A stretch of DNA of 64,000 nucleotides, from assembly GCF_900090205.1 (NCBI RefSeq), contig NZ_LT607802.1, positions 715,846 to 779,845 of the forward strand, written 5' to 3'. This document shows, piece after piece, positions 43,673 to 54,495 of this stretch. Position numbers and translations under genes: made by a program. The DNA is from Vogesella sp. LIG4. Lineage in GTDB: Bacteria > Pseudomonadota > Gammaproteobacteria > Burkholderiales > Chromobacteriaceae. How positions within the stretch are numbered: position 1 is the stretch's first letter; the number at the start of each line of letters is the position of its first letter. Below the pieces are notes generated by a model. It did no database searches and had not been told where the DNA came from. It saw only the letters and a list, made by a program, of their open reading frames with translations.

Positions 43673-44989
43673 TCATTCGGTTTCGTGAATCGCCTCCGCG
43701 ATGGTGGCAAACAGGGTGTCGATCTGCTGTTTGTCGATGATCAGCGGCGGCGATACCGCGATGGTGTCGGCGGTGAAGCGCAGCAGCACGCCTTTCTCCC
43801 AGCACTTGAGGAAGACATCGAAACCGCGCTGCCCTACCGCACCCGGACGGCTTTCCATCTCGATGCCGGCCACCAGCCCCAGGTTGCGGATGTCCTGCAC
43901 GTGGCGGGTGCCGCGCAATGCATGCGCCTGCTGCTCGAAATAGGCTTCAAGGTTGGCCGCACGCTGGAACAGTTGCTCGTCGCGGTACAGGTTCAGCGTG
44001 GCAATGGCCGCGGCACAGGCCAGCGGGTGCGCCGAGTAGGTATAGCCATGCGGAAACTCGATGGCGCGCTCGCCAGCCGCCGCCATGAAGGCATCGTGGA
44101 TCTCCGGCTTCACCAGCACCGCGCCCATCGGCACCGTACCGTTGCTCAGGCCCTTGGCACAGGTAATGATGTCCGGCTGCACGTCGAACTTGTTGGCGCC
44201 CCAGTCGGCACCCAGGCGGCCAAAGCCGGTAATCACTTCGTCAAAAATCAGCAGGATGCCGTATTTGTCGCAGATCTCGCGCAGGCGCTGCAGGTAGCCA
44301 CGCGGCGGAATCAGCACGCCGGTGGAGCCAGCCATCGGCTCCACTATTACTGCAGCAATGGTGGACGGGTCGTGCAGCGTGGTGATGCGCGCTTCCAGTT
44401 CATCGGCCAGCTCGGCGCCAAATACCGGCTCGCCATGGCTGAAGGCGTTACGCGCCAGATCATGGGTGGCACGCAGGTGGTCCACCCCCGGCAGGCCGGT
44501 AGCGAACAGTTTGCGGTTGCCGGCCATACCGCCTACGGCGATACCGCCGAAGTTCACGCCATGGTAGCCACGCTCGCGGCCAACCAGCTTCACCCGTGCC
44601 GCATCACCACGCACCCGGTGGTAGGCCAGCGCAATTTTCAGCGCGGTATCGGCAGCCTCGGAACCGGAGTTGACAAAGAACACCTTGGACAGCCCGGCCG
44701 GCGCCATCGCGGCCAGGGTTTCCGCTGCCTCGAATGCCAGCGGGTGGCCCATCTGGAATGGCGGCGCGTAGTCCAGCACGCCAACCTGGCGCTGTACGGC
44801 TTCGACGATGCTGCGACGGTTATGGCCGGCGTTCACGCACCACAGGCCGGCGCAGCCATCCAGCACCTGGCGCCCGGCATCGTCGCGGTAATACATGCCA
44901 TCGGCGCTGACCAGCATGCGCGGGTCGGCCTTGAAATGGCGGTTGGCGGTGAACGGCATCCAGAATGCATCCATGCTGTACTGGCTCAT
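43673..44989 (-). CDS. omega-amino-acid:pyruvate aminotransferase-like (class III PLP)
   Basis: The 438-residue class III transaminase has GLWCVNAGHNR, FFVNSGSEAADTALK, the cofactor region LIFDEVITGFGRLG and CAKGLSNGTVP with the PLP lysine at about residue 279, then YTYSAHPLACAAA. It resembles beta-alanine or omega-amino-acid:pyruvate aminotransferases. The exact donor is unknown (beta-alanine, taurine, putrescine-derived and similar amines are options). It is divergent from a MocR regulator that probably controls it. The ATG is at 44,989. Confidence 0.9.
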   Translation of the reverse strand: MSQYSMDAFWMPFTANRHFKADPRMLVSADGMYYRDDAGRQVLDGCAGLWCVNAGHNRRSIVEAVQRQVGVLDYAPPFQMGHPLAFEAAETLAAMAPAGLSKVFFVNSGSEAADTALKIALAYHRVRGDAARVKLVGRERGYHGVNFGGIAVGGMAGNRKLFATGLPGVDHLRATHDLARNAFSHGEPVFGAELADELEARITTLHDPSTIAAVIVEPMAGSTGVLIPPRGYLQRLREICDKYGILLIFDEVITGFGRLGADWGANKFDVQPDIITCAKGLSNGTVPMGAVLVKPEIHDAFMAAAGERAIEFPHGYTYSAHPLACAAAIATLNLYRDEQLFQRAANLEAYFEQQAHALRGTRHVQDIRNLGLVAGIEMESRPGAVGQRGFDVFLKCWEKGVLLRFTADTIAVSPPLIIDKQQIDTLFATIAEAIHETE

Positions 44990-45037
44990 GATGGCCTCGT
45001 CGGTGGGGTGTGAGGCCTGTCAATGTAGGCAAAATCC

Positions 45038-45104
45038 CAGTACAGTGACAGATACGGAACCATGACAATCGGCCCGATCGTACCGGTCAATTTTTCAGTA
45101 CAGT
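45038..45104. promoter_or_regulatory. candidate MocR operator: CAGTACAGT direct repeats flanking a promoter
   Basis: CAGTACAGT occurs exactly twice, at 45,038-45,046 and 45,096-45,104, in the divergent region between the aminotransferase and MocR genes. Between them, on the minus strand, TTGACC (45,090-45,085) and TGTCAT (45,067-45,062) with a 17-base spacer make a plausible aminotransferase promoter. MocR proteins commonly bind direct repeats around the divergent promoter. Binding itself is inferred. Confidence 0.6.
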
Positions 45105-45109
45105 TTGCA

Positions 45110-46501
45110 ATGAACAGCCATAACCACCTGCTGGACCGTAGCCAGCGCAGCAAGGTTACCCAACTGGTGCACGGCATCGGCCAGGCCATCCGCCAGGGAA
45201 CACTGCCAGCCGGCTACCGCCTGCCTTCCATCCGCCAGCTGGCCGCCGAACTGGGCTTCAGCGCCTTTACCATCAGCGATGCCTATGACCGCCTGCTGCA
45301 GCAGGGTCTGCTGCAATCGCGGCCCGGCGCCGGCTACTACGTGCTGCGCAAGAGCCTGCCGCCGCTGCCGCAGCAACCGAACCGGCTGGCACAGCTGCCA
45401 CTGGACAGCGACTGGCTGCTGACCGGCATCTACGATGGCCAGGCACGCGGCATTCTGGCCGGCTGCGGCTGGCTGCCGGAAAGCTGGTACGACGCCGACG
45501 GCATCGCGCGCGCCATGCGACGCATCGCCCGCGAGCAATTGCCCGGCCTGAGCTATGGCCACCCGCAGGGCCTGCCGGCACTGCGCCAGTTGCAGGCCGA
45601 CAAGCTGCAAGCAGTGGGCATTCCATGCAGTGCCAACCAGATTCTGCTCACCCAGGGCGCAACGCAGGCGTTGAGCATCCTGTGTGATGCGCTACGACTG
45701 GAGCAGCAGACGGTGCTGGTGGACAGCCCCGGCTACTGCAACCTGATTTCTTCGTTGAAGTTCCGCGGCTGCAAGATCGTCGGTGTGCCGTGGACGGCAG
45801 ATGGCCCCGAGCTGGACAGCCTGGCACGCCTGCTGCAGGAACACCGCCCGCGGGTGTTCTTTACCAATCCGTGGCAGCAGAACCCCACCGGCGCCAGTTA
45901 CTCGGTGCAGACTGCACATGGCGTGCTGCAACTGGCGCGCGAACATGACCTGCTGATCGTCGAGGACAACGTCAGCGCCGACCTGCTGGACAACCCTCTG
46001 CCCACGCTGGCGGCCATGGATGGCTTGCAGCAGGTGATCCACATCGGCAGCTACAGCAAATCGCTGAGCCCGGCACTGCGTGTCGGCCACCTGGCGGCGC
46101 CGCCGCGCTGGGTAGAGGCACTAACCCGTGCCAAGATGTTGGCTGCACTGGGCACCTCCAGCCATACCGAGCAGCTGGCCTACGAGCTGGTGCGCGATGG
46201 CAAATATCGCCGTCACAGCCAGCGGCTGGCCGATCGTATCGCCGAACACAGTGCCGTCGCCATTGCCCGTTTCGAGCAACTGGGCTGGCAGGTATTCCAG
46301 CCAGCCAGCCGCAGCATGTTCATCTGGGCCTGCCCGCCGCCAGGCGTGCACATCGATGCCAGCCGGGCACAGCAGCAGCAGATCTACCTGACCCCCGGCA
46401 CGCTGTTTCACGCCGATGCGGCCAACTGTGCCTACTGGCGCTTCAATTCCGCCTACCTGCAGCCGGATGCCTTCTGGCACTGGCTGCGGCAGCAGCAATG
46501 A
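45110..46501 (+). CDS. MocR-family (GntR + aminotransferase-fold) regulator
   Basis: The 463-residue protein has an N-terminal winged helix of the GntR type (residues about 15-75, with GYRLPSIRQLAAELGFSAF) and a large domain with the type I aminotransferase fold, including GSYSKSLSPALRVGHL, whose lysine would hold PLP. MocR regulators sense PLP with an amino compound such as GABA or taurine. It is divergent from the omega-aminotransferase. An ATG at 45,062 also opens the frame, but it would place the candidate promoter and one repeat within the gene; I prefer 45,110. Confidence 0.87.
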   Translation: MNSHNHLLDRSQRSKVTQLVHGIGQAIRQGTLPAGYRLPSIRQLAAELGFSAFTISDAYDRLLQQGLLQSRPGAGYYVLRKSLPPLPQQPNRLAQLPLDSDWLLTGIYDGQARGILAGCGWLPESWYDADGIARAMRRIAREQLPGLSYGHPQGLPALRQLQADKLQAVGIPCSANQILLTQGATQALSILCDALRLEQQTVLVDSPGYCNLISSLKFRGCKIVGVPWTADGPELDSLARLLQEHRPRVFFTNPWQQNPTGASYSVQTAHGVLQLAREHDLLIVEDNVSADLLDNPLPTLAAMDGLQQVIHIGSYSKSLSPALRVGHLAAPPRWVEALTRAKMLAALGTSSHTEQLAYELVRDGKYRRHSQRLADRIAEHSAVAIARFEQLGWQVFQPASRSMFIWACPPPGVHIDASRAQQQQIYLTPGTLFHADAANCAYWRFNSAYLQPDAFWHWLRQQQ

Positions 46502-46530
46502 AAAAAGCCAGCGCAAGCGCTGGCTTTTTT
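46501..46530. terminator. bidirectional terminator between MocR gene and rplQ
   Basis: A GCCAGCG/CGCTGGC stem flanked by A6 and T6 starts at the last base of the MocR stop codon and ends 14 bases before the rplQ stop on the other strand. Confidence 0.92.
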
Positions 46531-46544
46531 TGAATCGGCTGCGA

Positions 46545-46937
46545 TTACTCGGCAGCTTCTTCCACAACTACTTCACCTTCCGCACGATCCACCAGTTCAA
46601 CCAGTGCCATCGGAGCGTTGTCGCCCTGACGGAAACCGTACTTCAGGATGCGAACGTAGCCGCCGTTACGGGCTGCGAAACGCGGGCCCAGAACGTCGAA
46701 CAGTTTCACAACCACTTCACGGTCGCGGGTGCGGTCGAATGCCAGACGGCGGTTTGCCAGGGACGGCTTCTTACCCAGGGTAATCAGCGGCTCGGCAACG
46801 CGGCGCAGTTCTTTGGCCTTCGGCAGAGTAGTCACGATTGCTTCGTGACGCAGCAGCGAGTTAGCCATGTTGCGGAGCATGGCCAGACGGTGGCTGCTGG
46901 TACGATTCAGTTTACGATTGCTATTACGATGACGCAT
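46545..46937 (-). CDS. rplQ: ribosomal protein L17
   Basis: The 130-residue protein begins [17 protein letters not shown], the L17 hallmark. It lines the exit region of the large subunit. It is the last gene of the alpha operon, 22 bases after rpoA. A short acidic tail ([11 protein letters not shown]) ends it. Confidence 0.97.
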   Translation of the reverse strand: MRHRNSNRKLNRTSSHRLAMLRNMANSLLRHEAIVTTLPKAKELRRVAEPLITLGKKPSLANRRLAFDRTRDREVVVKLFDVLGPRFAARNGGYVRILKYGFRQGDNAPMALVELVDRAEGEVVVEEAAE

Positions 46938-46959
46938 TGTAGTGTCCTTTTATCCCGGC

Positions 46960-47943
46960 TCAGGGCTTTTCGAGACCAGCCGGCGGCCAGTTTTCGAGTT
47001 TCATGCCCAGGGTCAGGCCTTTCGAAGCGAGAACTTCCTTGATCTCATTCAACGACTTACGACCAAGGTTCGGAGTCTTCAGCAGCTCGGTTTCCGTACG
47101 CTGGATCAGATCACCGATGTAGTAGATGTTCTCGGCCTTCAGACAGTTGGCGGAACGTACCGTAAGTTCGAGATCGTCTACCGGACGCAGCAGGATCGGA
47201 TCGATCGGCGGCGCCTTTTCAACGACTTCCTCAACTGCGGTGCCTTGCAGGTCTGCAAAGATCGACAGCTGATCAACCAGGATGCGGGCAGCCAGACGGA
47301 CTGCTTCTTCCGGTTCGATCACGCCATTGGTCTCGATATCGAGAACCAGACGATCCAGGTCGGTACGCTGCTCTACACGGGCGCTTTCAACATTGAAGCT
47401 GACACGACGCACCGGGGAGAAGGAGGCATCAAGCTGGATGGTACCGATCGAACGGTTGTCGTCATGGTTGATACGAGCCGCTACCGGCTGATAGCCACGG
47501 CCTTTCTCTACCTTGATTTCCATGTCGATCTTGCCACCAGCAGCCAGATGACCGATGACGTGATCAGGGTTGATCACTTCAACGTCATGCGGCAGCTCGA
47601 TGTCACCGGCCAGAACAGCGCCTTCACCATCCTTTTTCAGGGAGAGGATCAGGCTGTCACGACCATGCAGTTTAAGCACTACGCCCTTCAGGTTCAGGAG
47701 GATGTCAACAACATCCTCCCGTACACCGTCAAGAGCGGAATACTCATGCAAAACGCCAGCGATGGTTACTTCGGTCGGGGCGTAGCCCGGCATCGAAGAG
47801 AGCAGAATGCGGCGCAGCGCATTACCCAGGGTATGGGCATAGCCACGCTCAAACGGCTCCATCGACACACGTGCATGTGTAGCCGATACCGGCTGCACAT
47901 CGATCAGACGCGGTTTCAGAAATTCCGAAGCGCTGTTTTGCAT
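46960..47943 (-). CDS. rpoA: RNA polymerase alpha subunit
   Basis: The 327-residue protein has the assembly N-terminal domain ([16 protein letters not shown]) and C-terminal domain ([16 protein letters not shown], with the UP-element-binding Arg and Lys). Two ATGs are close; the one at 47,943 has AAGGA at the right distance. Confidence 0.97.
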   Translation of the reverse strand: MQNSASEFLKPRLIDVQPVSATHARVSMEPFERGYAHTLGNALRRILLSSMPGYAPTEVTIAGVLHEYSALDGVREDVVDILLNLKGVVLKLHGRDSLILSLKKDGEGAVLAGDIELPHDVEVINPDHVIGHLAAGGKIDMEIKVEKGRGYQPVAARINHDDNRSIGTIQLDASFSPVRRVSFNVESARVEQRTDLDRLVLDIETNGVIEPEEAVRLAARILVDQLSIFADLQGTAVEEVVEKAPPIDPILLRPVDDLELTVRSANCLKAENIYYIGDLIQRTETELLKTPNLGRKSLNEIKEVLASKGLTLGMKLENWPPAGLEKP

Positions 47944-47966
47944 AGTCATTCCTTAAGAGCTAGCGA

Positions 47967-48590
47967 TTACTTGGAGTAGAATTCCACAACGAGCTGTTCG
48001 TTGATATCGCTAGACAACTCGGAACGCTCCGGAACAGTCTTGAATACGCCTTCCATTTTCTTGGAGTCAACTGCAACCCAAGCCGGGAAGCCGATCTGTT
48101 CCGCCAGAGCCAGACCTTCTTGAATACGAACCTGCTTCTTGGCCTTCTCACGAACAGCAACCACGTCGCCAGATTTAACCTGGTAAGACGGGATGTTCAC
48201 TACAACGCCATTTACAGTGATCGCCTTGTGGCTTACCAGCTGGCGTGCTTCTGCGCGAGTGGAACCGAAACCCATGCGGTAAACAACGTTATCCAGACGG
48301 GATTCCAGGATCTGCAGCAGGTTTTCACCAGTGGAGCCTTGACGGCGAGCAGCTTCAGCAAAGTACTTACGGAACTGACGTTCCATAATGCCGTACATGC
48401 GGCGTACTTTCTGCTTTTCACGCAGTTGAACACCGAAGCCGGACAGGCGGGTGTTCTTCTTAGCGCCATGCTGACCTGGAGCGGTATCCAGTTTGCACTT
48501 GGAGTCCAGTGCACGGCGTGCGCTCTTCAGGAAGAGATCAGTCCCTTCGCGACGAGCCAGTTTACATTTCGGGCCAGTGTAACGTGCCAT
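47967..48590 (-). CDS. rpsD: ribosomal protein S4
   Basis: The 207-residue primary 16S-binding protein begins [16 protein letters not shown] and contains the S4 RNA-binding domain ([15 protein letters not shown]). It lacks the N-terminal zinc cysteine cluster, as in proteobacteria. In E. coli S4 represses the alpha operon; a site cannot be seen here. Confidence 0.97.
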   Translation of the reverse strand: MARYTGPKCKLARREGTDLFLKSARRALDSKCKLDTAPGQHGAKKNTRLSGFGVQLREKQKVRRMYGIMERQFRKYFAEAARRQGSTGENLLQILESRLDNVVYRMGFGSTRAEARQLVSHKAITVNGVVVNIPSYQVKSGDVVAVREKAKKQVRIQEGLALAEQIGFPAWVAVDSKKMEGVFKTVPERSELSSDINEQLVVEFYSK

Positions 48591-48607
48591 TTCTCAGACT
48601 CTCCAGA

Positions 48608-49003
48608 TTAGATACGACGTTTCTTGGGAGGACGGCAACCGTTGTGCGGAACGGGCGTCACGTCGGAGATGCTGGTCACTTTGAAACCCAGTGCATTCAG
48701 CGCACGTACGGAGGATTCGCGGCCAGGGCCCGGACCCTTGATACGTACTTCCAGGTTTTTTACACCGTATTCTTGGGCAACTTTACCAGCGTGCTCTGCT
48801 GCTACTTGAGCGGCAAAGGGTGTACTTTTACGCGAGCCTTTGAAGCCAGCACCGCCGGAGGTAGCCCAAGACAAAGCATTCCCTTGACGATCGGTGATGG
48901 TAATAATGGTGTTATTGAAGGAAGCGTGCACGTGCACGATGCCATCGCTAACAGACTTGCGTACTTTTTTGCGTACACGACCAGCTGTGTTTGCTTTAGC
49001 CAT
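48608..49003 (-). CDS. rpsK: ribosomal protein S11
   Basis: The 131-residue protein has [18 protein letters not shown] and the C-terminal [18 protein letters not shown], both signatures of S11, which forms the 30S platform. It lies 17 bases after rpsM and 17 before rpsD. Confidence 0.97.
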   Translation of the reverse strand: MAKANTAGRVRKKVRKSVSDGIVHVHASFNNTIITITDRQGNALSWATSGGAGFKGSRKSTPFAAQVAAEHAGKVAQEYGVKNLEVRIKGPGPGRESSVRALNALGFKVTSISDVTPVPHNGCRPPKKRRI

Positions 49004-49020
49004 TATCTAAGTTCCTTGAA

Positions 49021-49383
49021 TTACTTCTTACCAGCAATCGCCTTACGCGGGCCTTTGCGGGTACGTGCATTGGTACGGGTGCGCTGACCACGGCACGGCA
49101 GACCACGACGATGACGGAAGCCGCGGTAGCAGCCCATATCCATCAGTCGTTTGATGCTCATGGTGATTTCACGGCGCAGATCACCTTCAACGGTGAATTT
49201 AGCCACTTCAACACGCAGAGCTTCCATCTCGGCTTCAGTCAGATCCTTTACCTTGCTTGCCGGGTTGATACCGGTAGCAGCACAGATGTGCTTGGCGCGG
49301 GTCTGGCCAATGCCATAGATTGCCTGCAGGCCGATAACGGCATGCGCATGATTGGGGATGTTTACCCCTGCAATACGGGCCAT
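49021..49383 (-). CDS. rpsM: ribosomal protein S13
   Basis: The 120-residue protein begins [17 protein letters not shown] and has the C-terminal basic tail [17 protein letters not shown] that contacts P-site tRNA. It follows rpmJ by 69 bases, the widest gap in this part of the operon. Confidence 0.97.
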   Translation of the reverse strand: MARIAGVNIPNHAHAVIGLQAIYGIGQTRAKHICAATGINPASKVKDLTEAEMEALRVEVAKFTVEGDLRREITMSIKRLMDMGCYRGFRHRRGLPCRGQRTRTNARTRKGPRKAIAGKK

Positions 49384-49452
49384 TCTCTTTCCTTAAGCGT
49401 TAAGCTTGAAAAGGTTGCGATTCTAGCACAACAAGTGCTCAGCCAACAAATG

Positions 49453-49566
49453 TTAGCCTTGCTTTTGCTTGTGGCGCGGATCAGTGCAGATCACTCGTAC
49501 AACACGGTTGCGACGAATGATTTTGCAGTTACGGCAAATTTTCTTTACCGAAGGTTGTACACGCAT
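49453..49566 (-). CDS. rpmJ: ribosomal protein L36
   Basis: The 37-residue gene was read directly from bases: [20 protein letters not shown] and an end HKQKQG. It has the zinc ligands C11, C14, C27 and H32, so it is the zinc-binding form. It lies between infA (35 bases) and rpsM, the usual betaproteobacterial order. Confidence 0.95.
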   Translation of the reverse strand: MRVQPSVKKICRNCKIIRRNRVVRVICTDPRHKQKQG

Positions 49567-49601
49567 TTCAGTTCCTTTCTATCTGAAAAGAGCAAGTGCG
49601 A

Positions 49602-49820
49602 TTACTTCGCACGGAACACGATGCGGGCACGGGACAGGTCGTAGGGAGTCATCTCCACAGTAACCTTGTCACCCGGCAGAATGCGAATGTAGTGCATGCG
49701 CATCTTGCCGGAGATATGTCCCAGCACAACGTGTCCATTCTCGAGCTTGACCCGGAACGTTGCATTCGGCAGCGTTTCCAGGACTTCGCCCTGCATCTGG
49801 ATGGTATCTTCTTTCGACAT
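49602..49820 (-). CDS. infA: translation initiation factor IF-1
   Basis: The 72-residue OB-fold protein starts [20 protein letters not shown] and ends [10 protein letters not shown]. An open frame extends 12 residues upstream to 49,856, overlapping secY, but family length and sequence favour ATG 49,820. Confidence 0.96.
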   Translation of the reverse strand: MSKEDTIQMQGEVLETLPNATFRVKLENGHVVLGHISGKMRMHYIRILPGDKVTVEMTPYDLSRARIVFRAK

Positions 49821-49839
49821 TTGCTCAGTTACCGATTGC

Positions 49840-51156
49840 TTAGCGGCTACCGCCACTCTTGAAGTTCGCCTTCTTCAGCAAGCCTTCATACTGGTGGGAC
49901 AGAACATACGACTGCACTTGCGCCATGAAGTCCATGGTCACGACAACCATGATCAGCAGCGAAGTCCCGCCGAAGTAGAACGGTACGTTCCAGTTCAGGA
50001 TCAGGAATTCCGGCAGCAGGCAAACCAGCGTGATGTAGATCGCACCAATCAGCGTGAGTCGAAGAATGATCTTCTCGATGTAACGGGAAGTCTGTTCACC
50101 AGGACGGATACCGGGGATGAATGCCCCGCTTTTCTTCAGGTTGTCTGCAGTCTCTTTGGGGTTGAAAACCAAAGCGGTGTAGAAGTAGCAGAAGAAAATG
50201 ATCGCCGCAGCGTACAGCAACACATAAACCGGTTGGCCAGGATGAAGCTTGTCAGCGACAGACTTCAGGAAACCCAGACCTTCGGTATTGCCAAACCAGC
50301 CCAGCACGGTAGCAGGGAACAGAATGATACTGGATGCAAAAATCGGCGGGATAACACCGGCCATGTTGAGCTTGAGCGGCATGTGCGTGCTCTGGCCCTG
50401 CATGATGCGGTTACCTACCTGACGTTTTGCATAGTTCACCAGAACCTTGCGCTGTCCACGCTCAACGAACACCACGATGTAGGTCACTGCGACAACGGCA
50501 ACGAACAGCAGGATAACCAGCAGAATCGGCAGCGAACCCTGACTGGTCAGGGTCAACGTCTTGCCAATGGCTGCCGGCACACCTGCAGCGATACCACCGC
50601 AGATCAGCAACGAGATGCCATTACCCAGACCACGTTCGGTAATCTGCTCGCCCAGCCACATGAGGAACATGGTGCCGGTAACCAGGCTTACCACGGTCGT
50701 CACGTAGAACTCGAACTGCGGAGCCACAACGAGGTTGGGTTGCTTGAACAGCATCACAGCAATGCCAAAACTCTGGAACGAGGCCAGAGCAAGGGTGGCA
50801 TAGCGGGTGTACTGAGTGATTTTGCGACGGCCAGCATCACCCTCCTTCTTCAACTGCTTCAGAGTCGGAACGATCTCGGAAGCAAGTTGAAGAACGATGG
50901 AGGCAGAGATGTACGGCATGATGCCCAGGGCAAATACCGTAAATCGCTGAAGGGCACCGCCCGAGAACATGTTGAACATGTCGAGCAGGCCGGTTTGTGA
51001 CGACTGGAACAACTTCGCTAGCGCCGCCGGATCAATACCGGGAACCGGAACATGCGCACCAATGCGATAAACAATCAGCGCGCCGAGCAGAAACAAGATA
51101 CGACGCTTGAGGTCGCCGAACTTGTCGCTGTTTCCAACTAGAGAAGTATTCGCCAC
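49840..51156 (-). CDS. secY: preprotein translocase channel SecY
   Basis: The 438-residue inner-membrane protein has ten helices. The plug and pore segment [15 protein letters not shown] and the cytosolic loop [14 protein letters not shown] are as expected. It forms the Sec channel with SecE and SecG and lies between rplO and infA. Confidence 0.97.
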   Translation of the reverse strand: MANTSLVGNSDKFGDLKRRILFLLGALIVYRIGAHVPVPGIDPAALAKLFQSSQTGLLDMFNMFSGGALQRFTVFALGIMPYISASIVLQLASEIVPTLKQLKKEGDAGRRKITQYTRYATLALASFQSFGIAVMLFKQPNLVVAPQFEFYVTTVVSLVTGTMFLMWLGEQITERGLGNGISLLICGGIAAGVPAAIGKTLTLTSQGSLPILLVILLFVAVVAVTYIVVFVERGQRKVLVNYAKRQVGNRIMQGQSTHMPLKLNMAGVIPPIFASSIILFPATVLGWFGNTEGLGFLKSVADKLHPGQPVYVLLYAAAIIFFCYFYTALVFNPKETADNLKKSGAFIPGIRPGEQTSRYIEKIILRLTLIGAIYITLVCLLPEFLILNWNVPFYFGGTSLLIMVVVTMDFMAQVQSYVLSHQYEGLLKKANFKSGGSR

Positions 51157-51166
51157 GGACTGAGCC

Positions 51167-51601
51167 TTATTCTACGAAGCTACCACCAGCAGCTTCGACA
51201 GCAGCCTTGGCACCAGCAGTGGCAGCAACGCCACGCAGGGTAAAGGCACGGTCTACGCCACCAGACAGGATCAGCTTGGCACCCAGCGATTGCGCCGGAA
51301 CCAGGCCAGCCTGCTTCAGAGTCAGCAGATCCACTTCCACAACCGGCAGCAGAGCCAGTTCGGACAGACGTACTTCAGCCACGGCACCTGCGGTCAGCGA
51401 CTTGAAGCCGCGTTTCGGCAGACGACGCTGCAGCGGCATTTGACCGCCTTCGAAGCCTACTTTGTGGAAACCACCTGCACGGCTCTTCTGACCCTTGTGG
51501 CCGCGACCACAAGTCTTGCCCAGACCGCTGCCAATGCCGCGGCCAACACGGCGCTTGGCATGCTTGGAGCCGGCACCAGGCTTAATGGTATTCAGCAACA
51601 T
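51167..51601 (-). CDS. rplO: ribosomal protein L15
   Basis: The 144-residue protein has the glycine-rich N-terminus [20 protein letters not shown] and [18 protein letters not shown], typical of L15. It is three bases after rpmD. Confidence 0.97.
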   Translation of the reverse strand: MLLNTIKPGAGSKHAKRRVGRGIGSGLGKTCGRGHKGQKSRAGGFHKVGFEGGQMPLQRRLPKRGFKSLTAGAVAEVRLSELALLPVVEVDLLTLKQAGLVPAQSLGAKLILSGGVDRAFTLRGVAATAGAKAAVEAAGGSFVE

Positions 51602-51604
51602 TTC

Positions 51605-51790
51605 TCAGCCCTCGAATTTAACCAGGTAGCTGATCTTGTTGATCATGCCACGGTTAGCCGGAGTGTCGATTACCTCGACAGTCTGATTCAGCTTCTTCAG
51701 GCCCAGGCCGCGCGCGCAGGCACGGTGGGACTCGATGCGGCCAATCAGGCTCTTAACCAGCGTTACTTTGATGGTCTTGGTATCACTCAT
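51605..51790 (-). CDS. rpmD: ribosomal protein L30
   Basis: The 61-residue protein starts [18 protein letters not shown]. The ATG at 51,790 overlaps the rpsE stop by eight bases, which suggests coupled translation. A longer frame to 51,814 lies inside rpsE and is rejected. It contains an A-variant of the 10-base word (ATTGGCCGCA, 51,736-51,745) that simply encodes the family motif IGRI. Confidence 0.95.
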   Translation of the reverse strand: MSDTKTIKVTLVKSLIGRIESHRACARGLGLKKLNQTVEVIDTPANRGMINKISYLVKFEG

Positions 51791-52301
51791 GGTCAGCCCC
51801 CAGGATCTGCTCAACGGTCAGACCACGCTTGGCAGCGATCTGCGACGGAGTGCAGATCTTGCTCAGGCCGTCCAGGGTTGCACGCACCACGTTGTACGGG
51901 TTGGTGGAACCATGGATCTTGGCGGACACGTTGTGTACACCCAGTGCTTCGAAAACAGCGCGCATCGGACCACCGGCTTTAACACCGGCACCTTCCTTAG
52001 CGGGCTGCATGAATACGGTGGTAGCGCCATGGACACCAACCACTGCATGATGCAGCGTGCCGTTTTTCAGCGGAACTTTGAACATGTTGCGGCGAGCCTG
52101 CTCCATACCTTTTTGTACGGCAGCCGGCACTTCCTTGGAACGGCCCTTACCCATGCCGATACCACCATCGCCATCACCAACAACGGTCAGAGCCGAGAAG
52201 GCCATGATGCGACCGCCCTTCACCACTTTGGTGACGCGGTTTACACCGATCATTTTCTCGATCAGACCGTCGCCACGATCTTCGATCTCGTGCTTAGCCA
52301 T
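51783..52301 (-). CDS. rpsE: ribosomal protein S5
   Basis: The 172-residue protein has the S5 RNA-binding domain ([20 protein letters not shown]) and [19 protein letters not shown] end segment (here [13 protein letters not shown]). It helps decoding fidelity in the 30S subunit. Confidence 0.97.
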   Translation of the reverse strand: MAKHEIEDRGDGLIEKMIGVNRVTKVVKGGRIMAFSALTVVGDGDGGIGMGKGRSKEVPAAVQKGMEQARRNMFKVPLKNGTLHHAVVGVHGATTVFMQPAKEGAGVKAGGPMRAVFEALGVHNVSAKIHGSTNPYNVVRATLDGLSKICTPSQIAAKRGLTVEQILGADHE

Positions 52302-52313
52302 TCTTAACTCCGA

Positions 52314-52667
52314 TTAGAATACAAGACCGTTTTCGCGGGCTGCATCAGCCAGGGCCTTGATACGACCATGGTACTTGAAGCCGGAACGATCAAAGGCAAC
52401 CTGGCTAACACCTGCTGCCTTGGCCTTTTCGGCAATTGCTTTGCCTACGATAGCTGCAGCAGCGGTATTGCCACCATTCGATGCTTGACCGCGCAGACCG
52501 GCTTCCAGGCTGGAAGCGCTAGCCAGAACACGGCTGCCAGTTTCATCGATGACCTGAGCGTAAATGTGGCCATTAGTGCGATGAACGCACAGACGAGCCA
52601 TCTTGAGCTCCGCAATACGAGCACGGGTTTTGCGTGCACGACGGAGTCGAGTCTGTTTCTTGTCCAT
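52314..52667 (-). CDS. rplR: ribosomal protein L18
   Basis: The 117-residue 5S-binding protein begins [18 protein letters not shown] and ends [19 protein letters not shown], as in the family. Spacing to neighbours is 12-13 bases. Confidence 0.97.
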   Translation of the reverse strand: MDKKQTRLRRARKTRARIAELKMARLCVHRTNGHIYAQVIDETGSRVLASASSLEAGLRGQASNGGNTAAAAIVGKAIAEKAKAAGVSQVAFDRSGFKYHGRIKALADAARENGLVF

Positions 52668-52680
52668 TTCAGTGCCTCAA

Positions 52681-53214
52681 TTACTTCTTCTTGGTCTCTT
52701 TCAGAACCACAACCTCGTCCACATAGCGAACGCCCTTGCCTTTGTACGGCTCCGGCGAACGGTAAGCGCGGATTTCAGCTGCGACCTGGCCAACCTGCTG
52801 CTTGTCAGCACCTTTGATCAGGATCTCGGTCTGCGTCGGAGTTTCACACTTCACGCCAGCCGGCATCTTGTGCACGACCGGATGAGAGAAACCAAGCGAA
52901 AGGTTCAGCGCTTCGCCCTGTGCCTGAGCACGGTAGCCTACGCCAACCAGTTGCAGTTTCTTTTCGAAGCCTTTGCTAACGCCAGTCACCATGTTGTTCA
53001 GCAGGGCACGCAGGGTACCGGACATGGAACGGGCGAATTTGCTGTCGTTCTTGGCAGCAAACTGCAGCTGGTTGTCCACCAGCTTGACTTCTACTTCGCT
53101 GGACAGCGCGGTAGTCAGGGTGCCCAGTGCGCCTTTAACGGTCACATCGGAAACGCCAAACTTAACTTCCACGCCAGCGGGGATAACCACGGGGTTTTTA
53201 GCTACGCGAGACAT
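52681..53214 (-). CDS. rplF: ribosomal protein L6
   Basis: The 177-residue protein begins [17 protein letters not shown] and has the C-terminal signature [15 protein letters not shown]. It binds the 23S sarcin-ricin region. Confidence 0.97.
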   Translation of the reverse strand: MSRVAKNPVVIPAGVEVKFGVSDVTVKGALGTLTTALSSEVEVKLVDNQLQFAAKNDSKFARSMSGTLRALLNNMVTGVSKGFEKKLQLVGVGYRAQAQGEALNLSLGFSHPVVHKMPAGVKCETPTQTEILIKGADKQQVGQVAAEIRAYRSPEPYKGKGVRYVDEVVVLKETKKK

Positions 53215-53227
53215 ATCAACCCTCCGA

Positions 53228-53623
53228 TTAAGCCACTACGCACAGCAGCTCACCGCCGATACCGGCAGCACGCGCTTTGCGGTCAGTCATCACACCACGG
53301 GAGGTCGAAACGATAGCCACACCCAGGCCGTTCATTACTTTCGGGATCTCGGTAGAACCCTTGTAAACGCGCAGGCCAGGACGGGATACACGCTCGATAC
53401 GCTCGATAACCGGGCGACCCACGTAGTACTTCAGTTCGACTTCCAGAACCGGCTTCTTGTCTTCGCCAGTTACCGAGAAGCTCTCGATGTAGCCTTCATC
53501 CTTCAGAACCTGAGCGATAGCCACTTTCAGCTTCGACGACGGCATAGCCACGGAAGCTTTGTTGGCGCGCTGGCCGTTACGGATGCGAGTCAGCATATCG
53601 GAGATAGGATCTTGCATGCTCAT
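53228..53623 (-). CDS. rpsH: ribosomal protein S8
   Basis: The 131-residue protein starts [18 protein letters not shown] and ends with the [13 protein letters not shown] segment. AGGAG lies seven bases before ATG 53,623, which favours it over the ATG two codons later. In E. coli S8 represses the spc operon. Confidence 0.97.
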   Translation of the reverse strand: MSMQDPISDMLTRIRNGQRANKASVAMPSSKLKVAIAQVLKDEGYIESFSVTGEDKKPVLEVELKYYVGRPVIERIERVSRPGLRVYKGSTEIPKVMNGLGVAIVSTSRGVMTDRKARAAGIGGELLCVVA

Positions 53624-53636
53624 TCTGTATCTCCTA

Positions 53637-53942
53637 TTACCAGCTGGCTTTAACTACACCCGGGATCTCGCCTTTCATGGCGATTTCACGGAGTTTGTTA
53701 CGGGCCAGACCGAATTTGCGGAACACGCCACGCGGACGACCGGTCAGGGCGCAACGACGACGCTGACGTACCGGGCTGGCATTGCGCGGCAGTTGCTGCA
53801 GCTTCAGGCGAGCAGCAAAGCGTTCTTCGTCGGACAAATTCGAATTGTTGATGATGGCGAGAAGTTCTTCGCGCTTGGCAGCGTACTTAGCCACGAGCTT
53901 CGCGCGCTTCTCTTCGCGATTGATCAGTGCAAGAGTAGCCAT
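53637..53942 (-). CDS. rpsN: ribosomal protein S14
   Basis: The 101-residue protein is the long, zinc-free form (one lone Cys; no CxxC pairs), with [19 protein letters not shown]. Zinc-independence contrasts with the zinc-binding L36 in the same cluster. Confidence 0.97.
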   Translation of the reverse strand: MATLALINREEKRAKLVAKYAAKREELLAIINNSNLSDEERFAARLKLQQLPRNASPVRQRRRCALTGRPRGVFRKFGLARNKLREIAMKGEIPGVVKASW

Positions 53943-53946
53943 GTGC

Positions 53947-54486
53947 TTAGCCCTTAAACGGGAATTTGAACGCAGCCAGCAGAGCGCGGGCTTCTTCGTC
54001 AGTCTTCGCGGAAGTGGTGATGGTAATGTTCATACCACGCAGAGCATCGATCTTGTCGTACTCGATTTCCGGGAAAATGATCTGTTCTTTAACGCCCATG
54101 TTGTAGTTGCCACGGCCGTCGAAAGACTTGCCAGACACACCACGGAAGTCACGCACACGCGGCAGAGCGATGGTCACCAGGCGATCCAGGAACTCATACA
54201 TACGCTCGCGACGCAGGGTAACTTTGCAGCCAACCGGGTAGTTATCACGAATCTTGAAGCCAGCGATGGACTTGCGGGCAGCGGTCACAACCGGTTTCTG
54301 ACCTGCAATCTTCTCCAGGTCGCCAACGGCGTGTTCCATTACCTTCTTGTCGGCAACAGCTTCACCAACACCCATGTTCAGAGTGATCTTCTCGATGCGC
54401 GGCACTTCCATTACGGACTTGTAGCCGAACTGCTTGATCAGATCAGGAACAACGGTGCTTTTGTAGAAATCATACAAACGTGCCAT
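53947..54486 (-). CDS. rplE: ribosomal protein L5
   Basis: The 179-residue 5S-binding protein has [16 protein letters not shown] and [17 protein letters not shown] at the end, typical of L5. Confidence 0.97.
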   Translation of the reverse strand: MARLYDFYKSTVVPDLIKQFGYKSVMEVPRIEKITLNMGVGEAVADKKVMEHAVGDLEKIAGQKPVVTAARKSIAGFKIRDNYPVGCKVTLRRERMYEFLDRLVTIALPRVRDFRGVSGKSFDGRGNYNMGVKEQIIFPEIEYDKIDALRGMNITITTSAKTDEEARALLAAFKFPFKG

Positions 54487-54495
54487 TTTTGCTCC

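Noticed and set aside
51736-51745. ATTGGCCGCA in rpmD as another copy of the word
   Set aside because: It encodes the conserved Ile-Gly-Arg of L30 and differs at the first base, so it is expected by chance and protein constraint.
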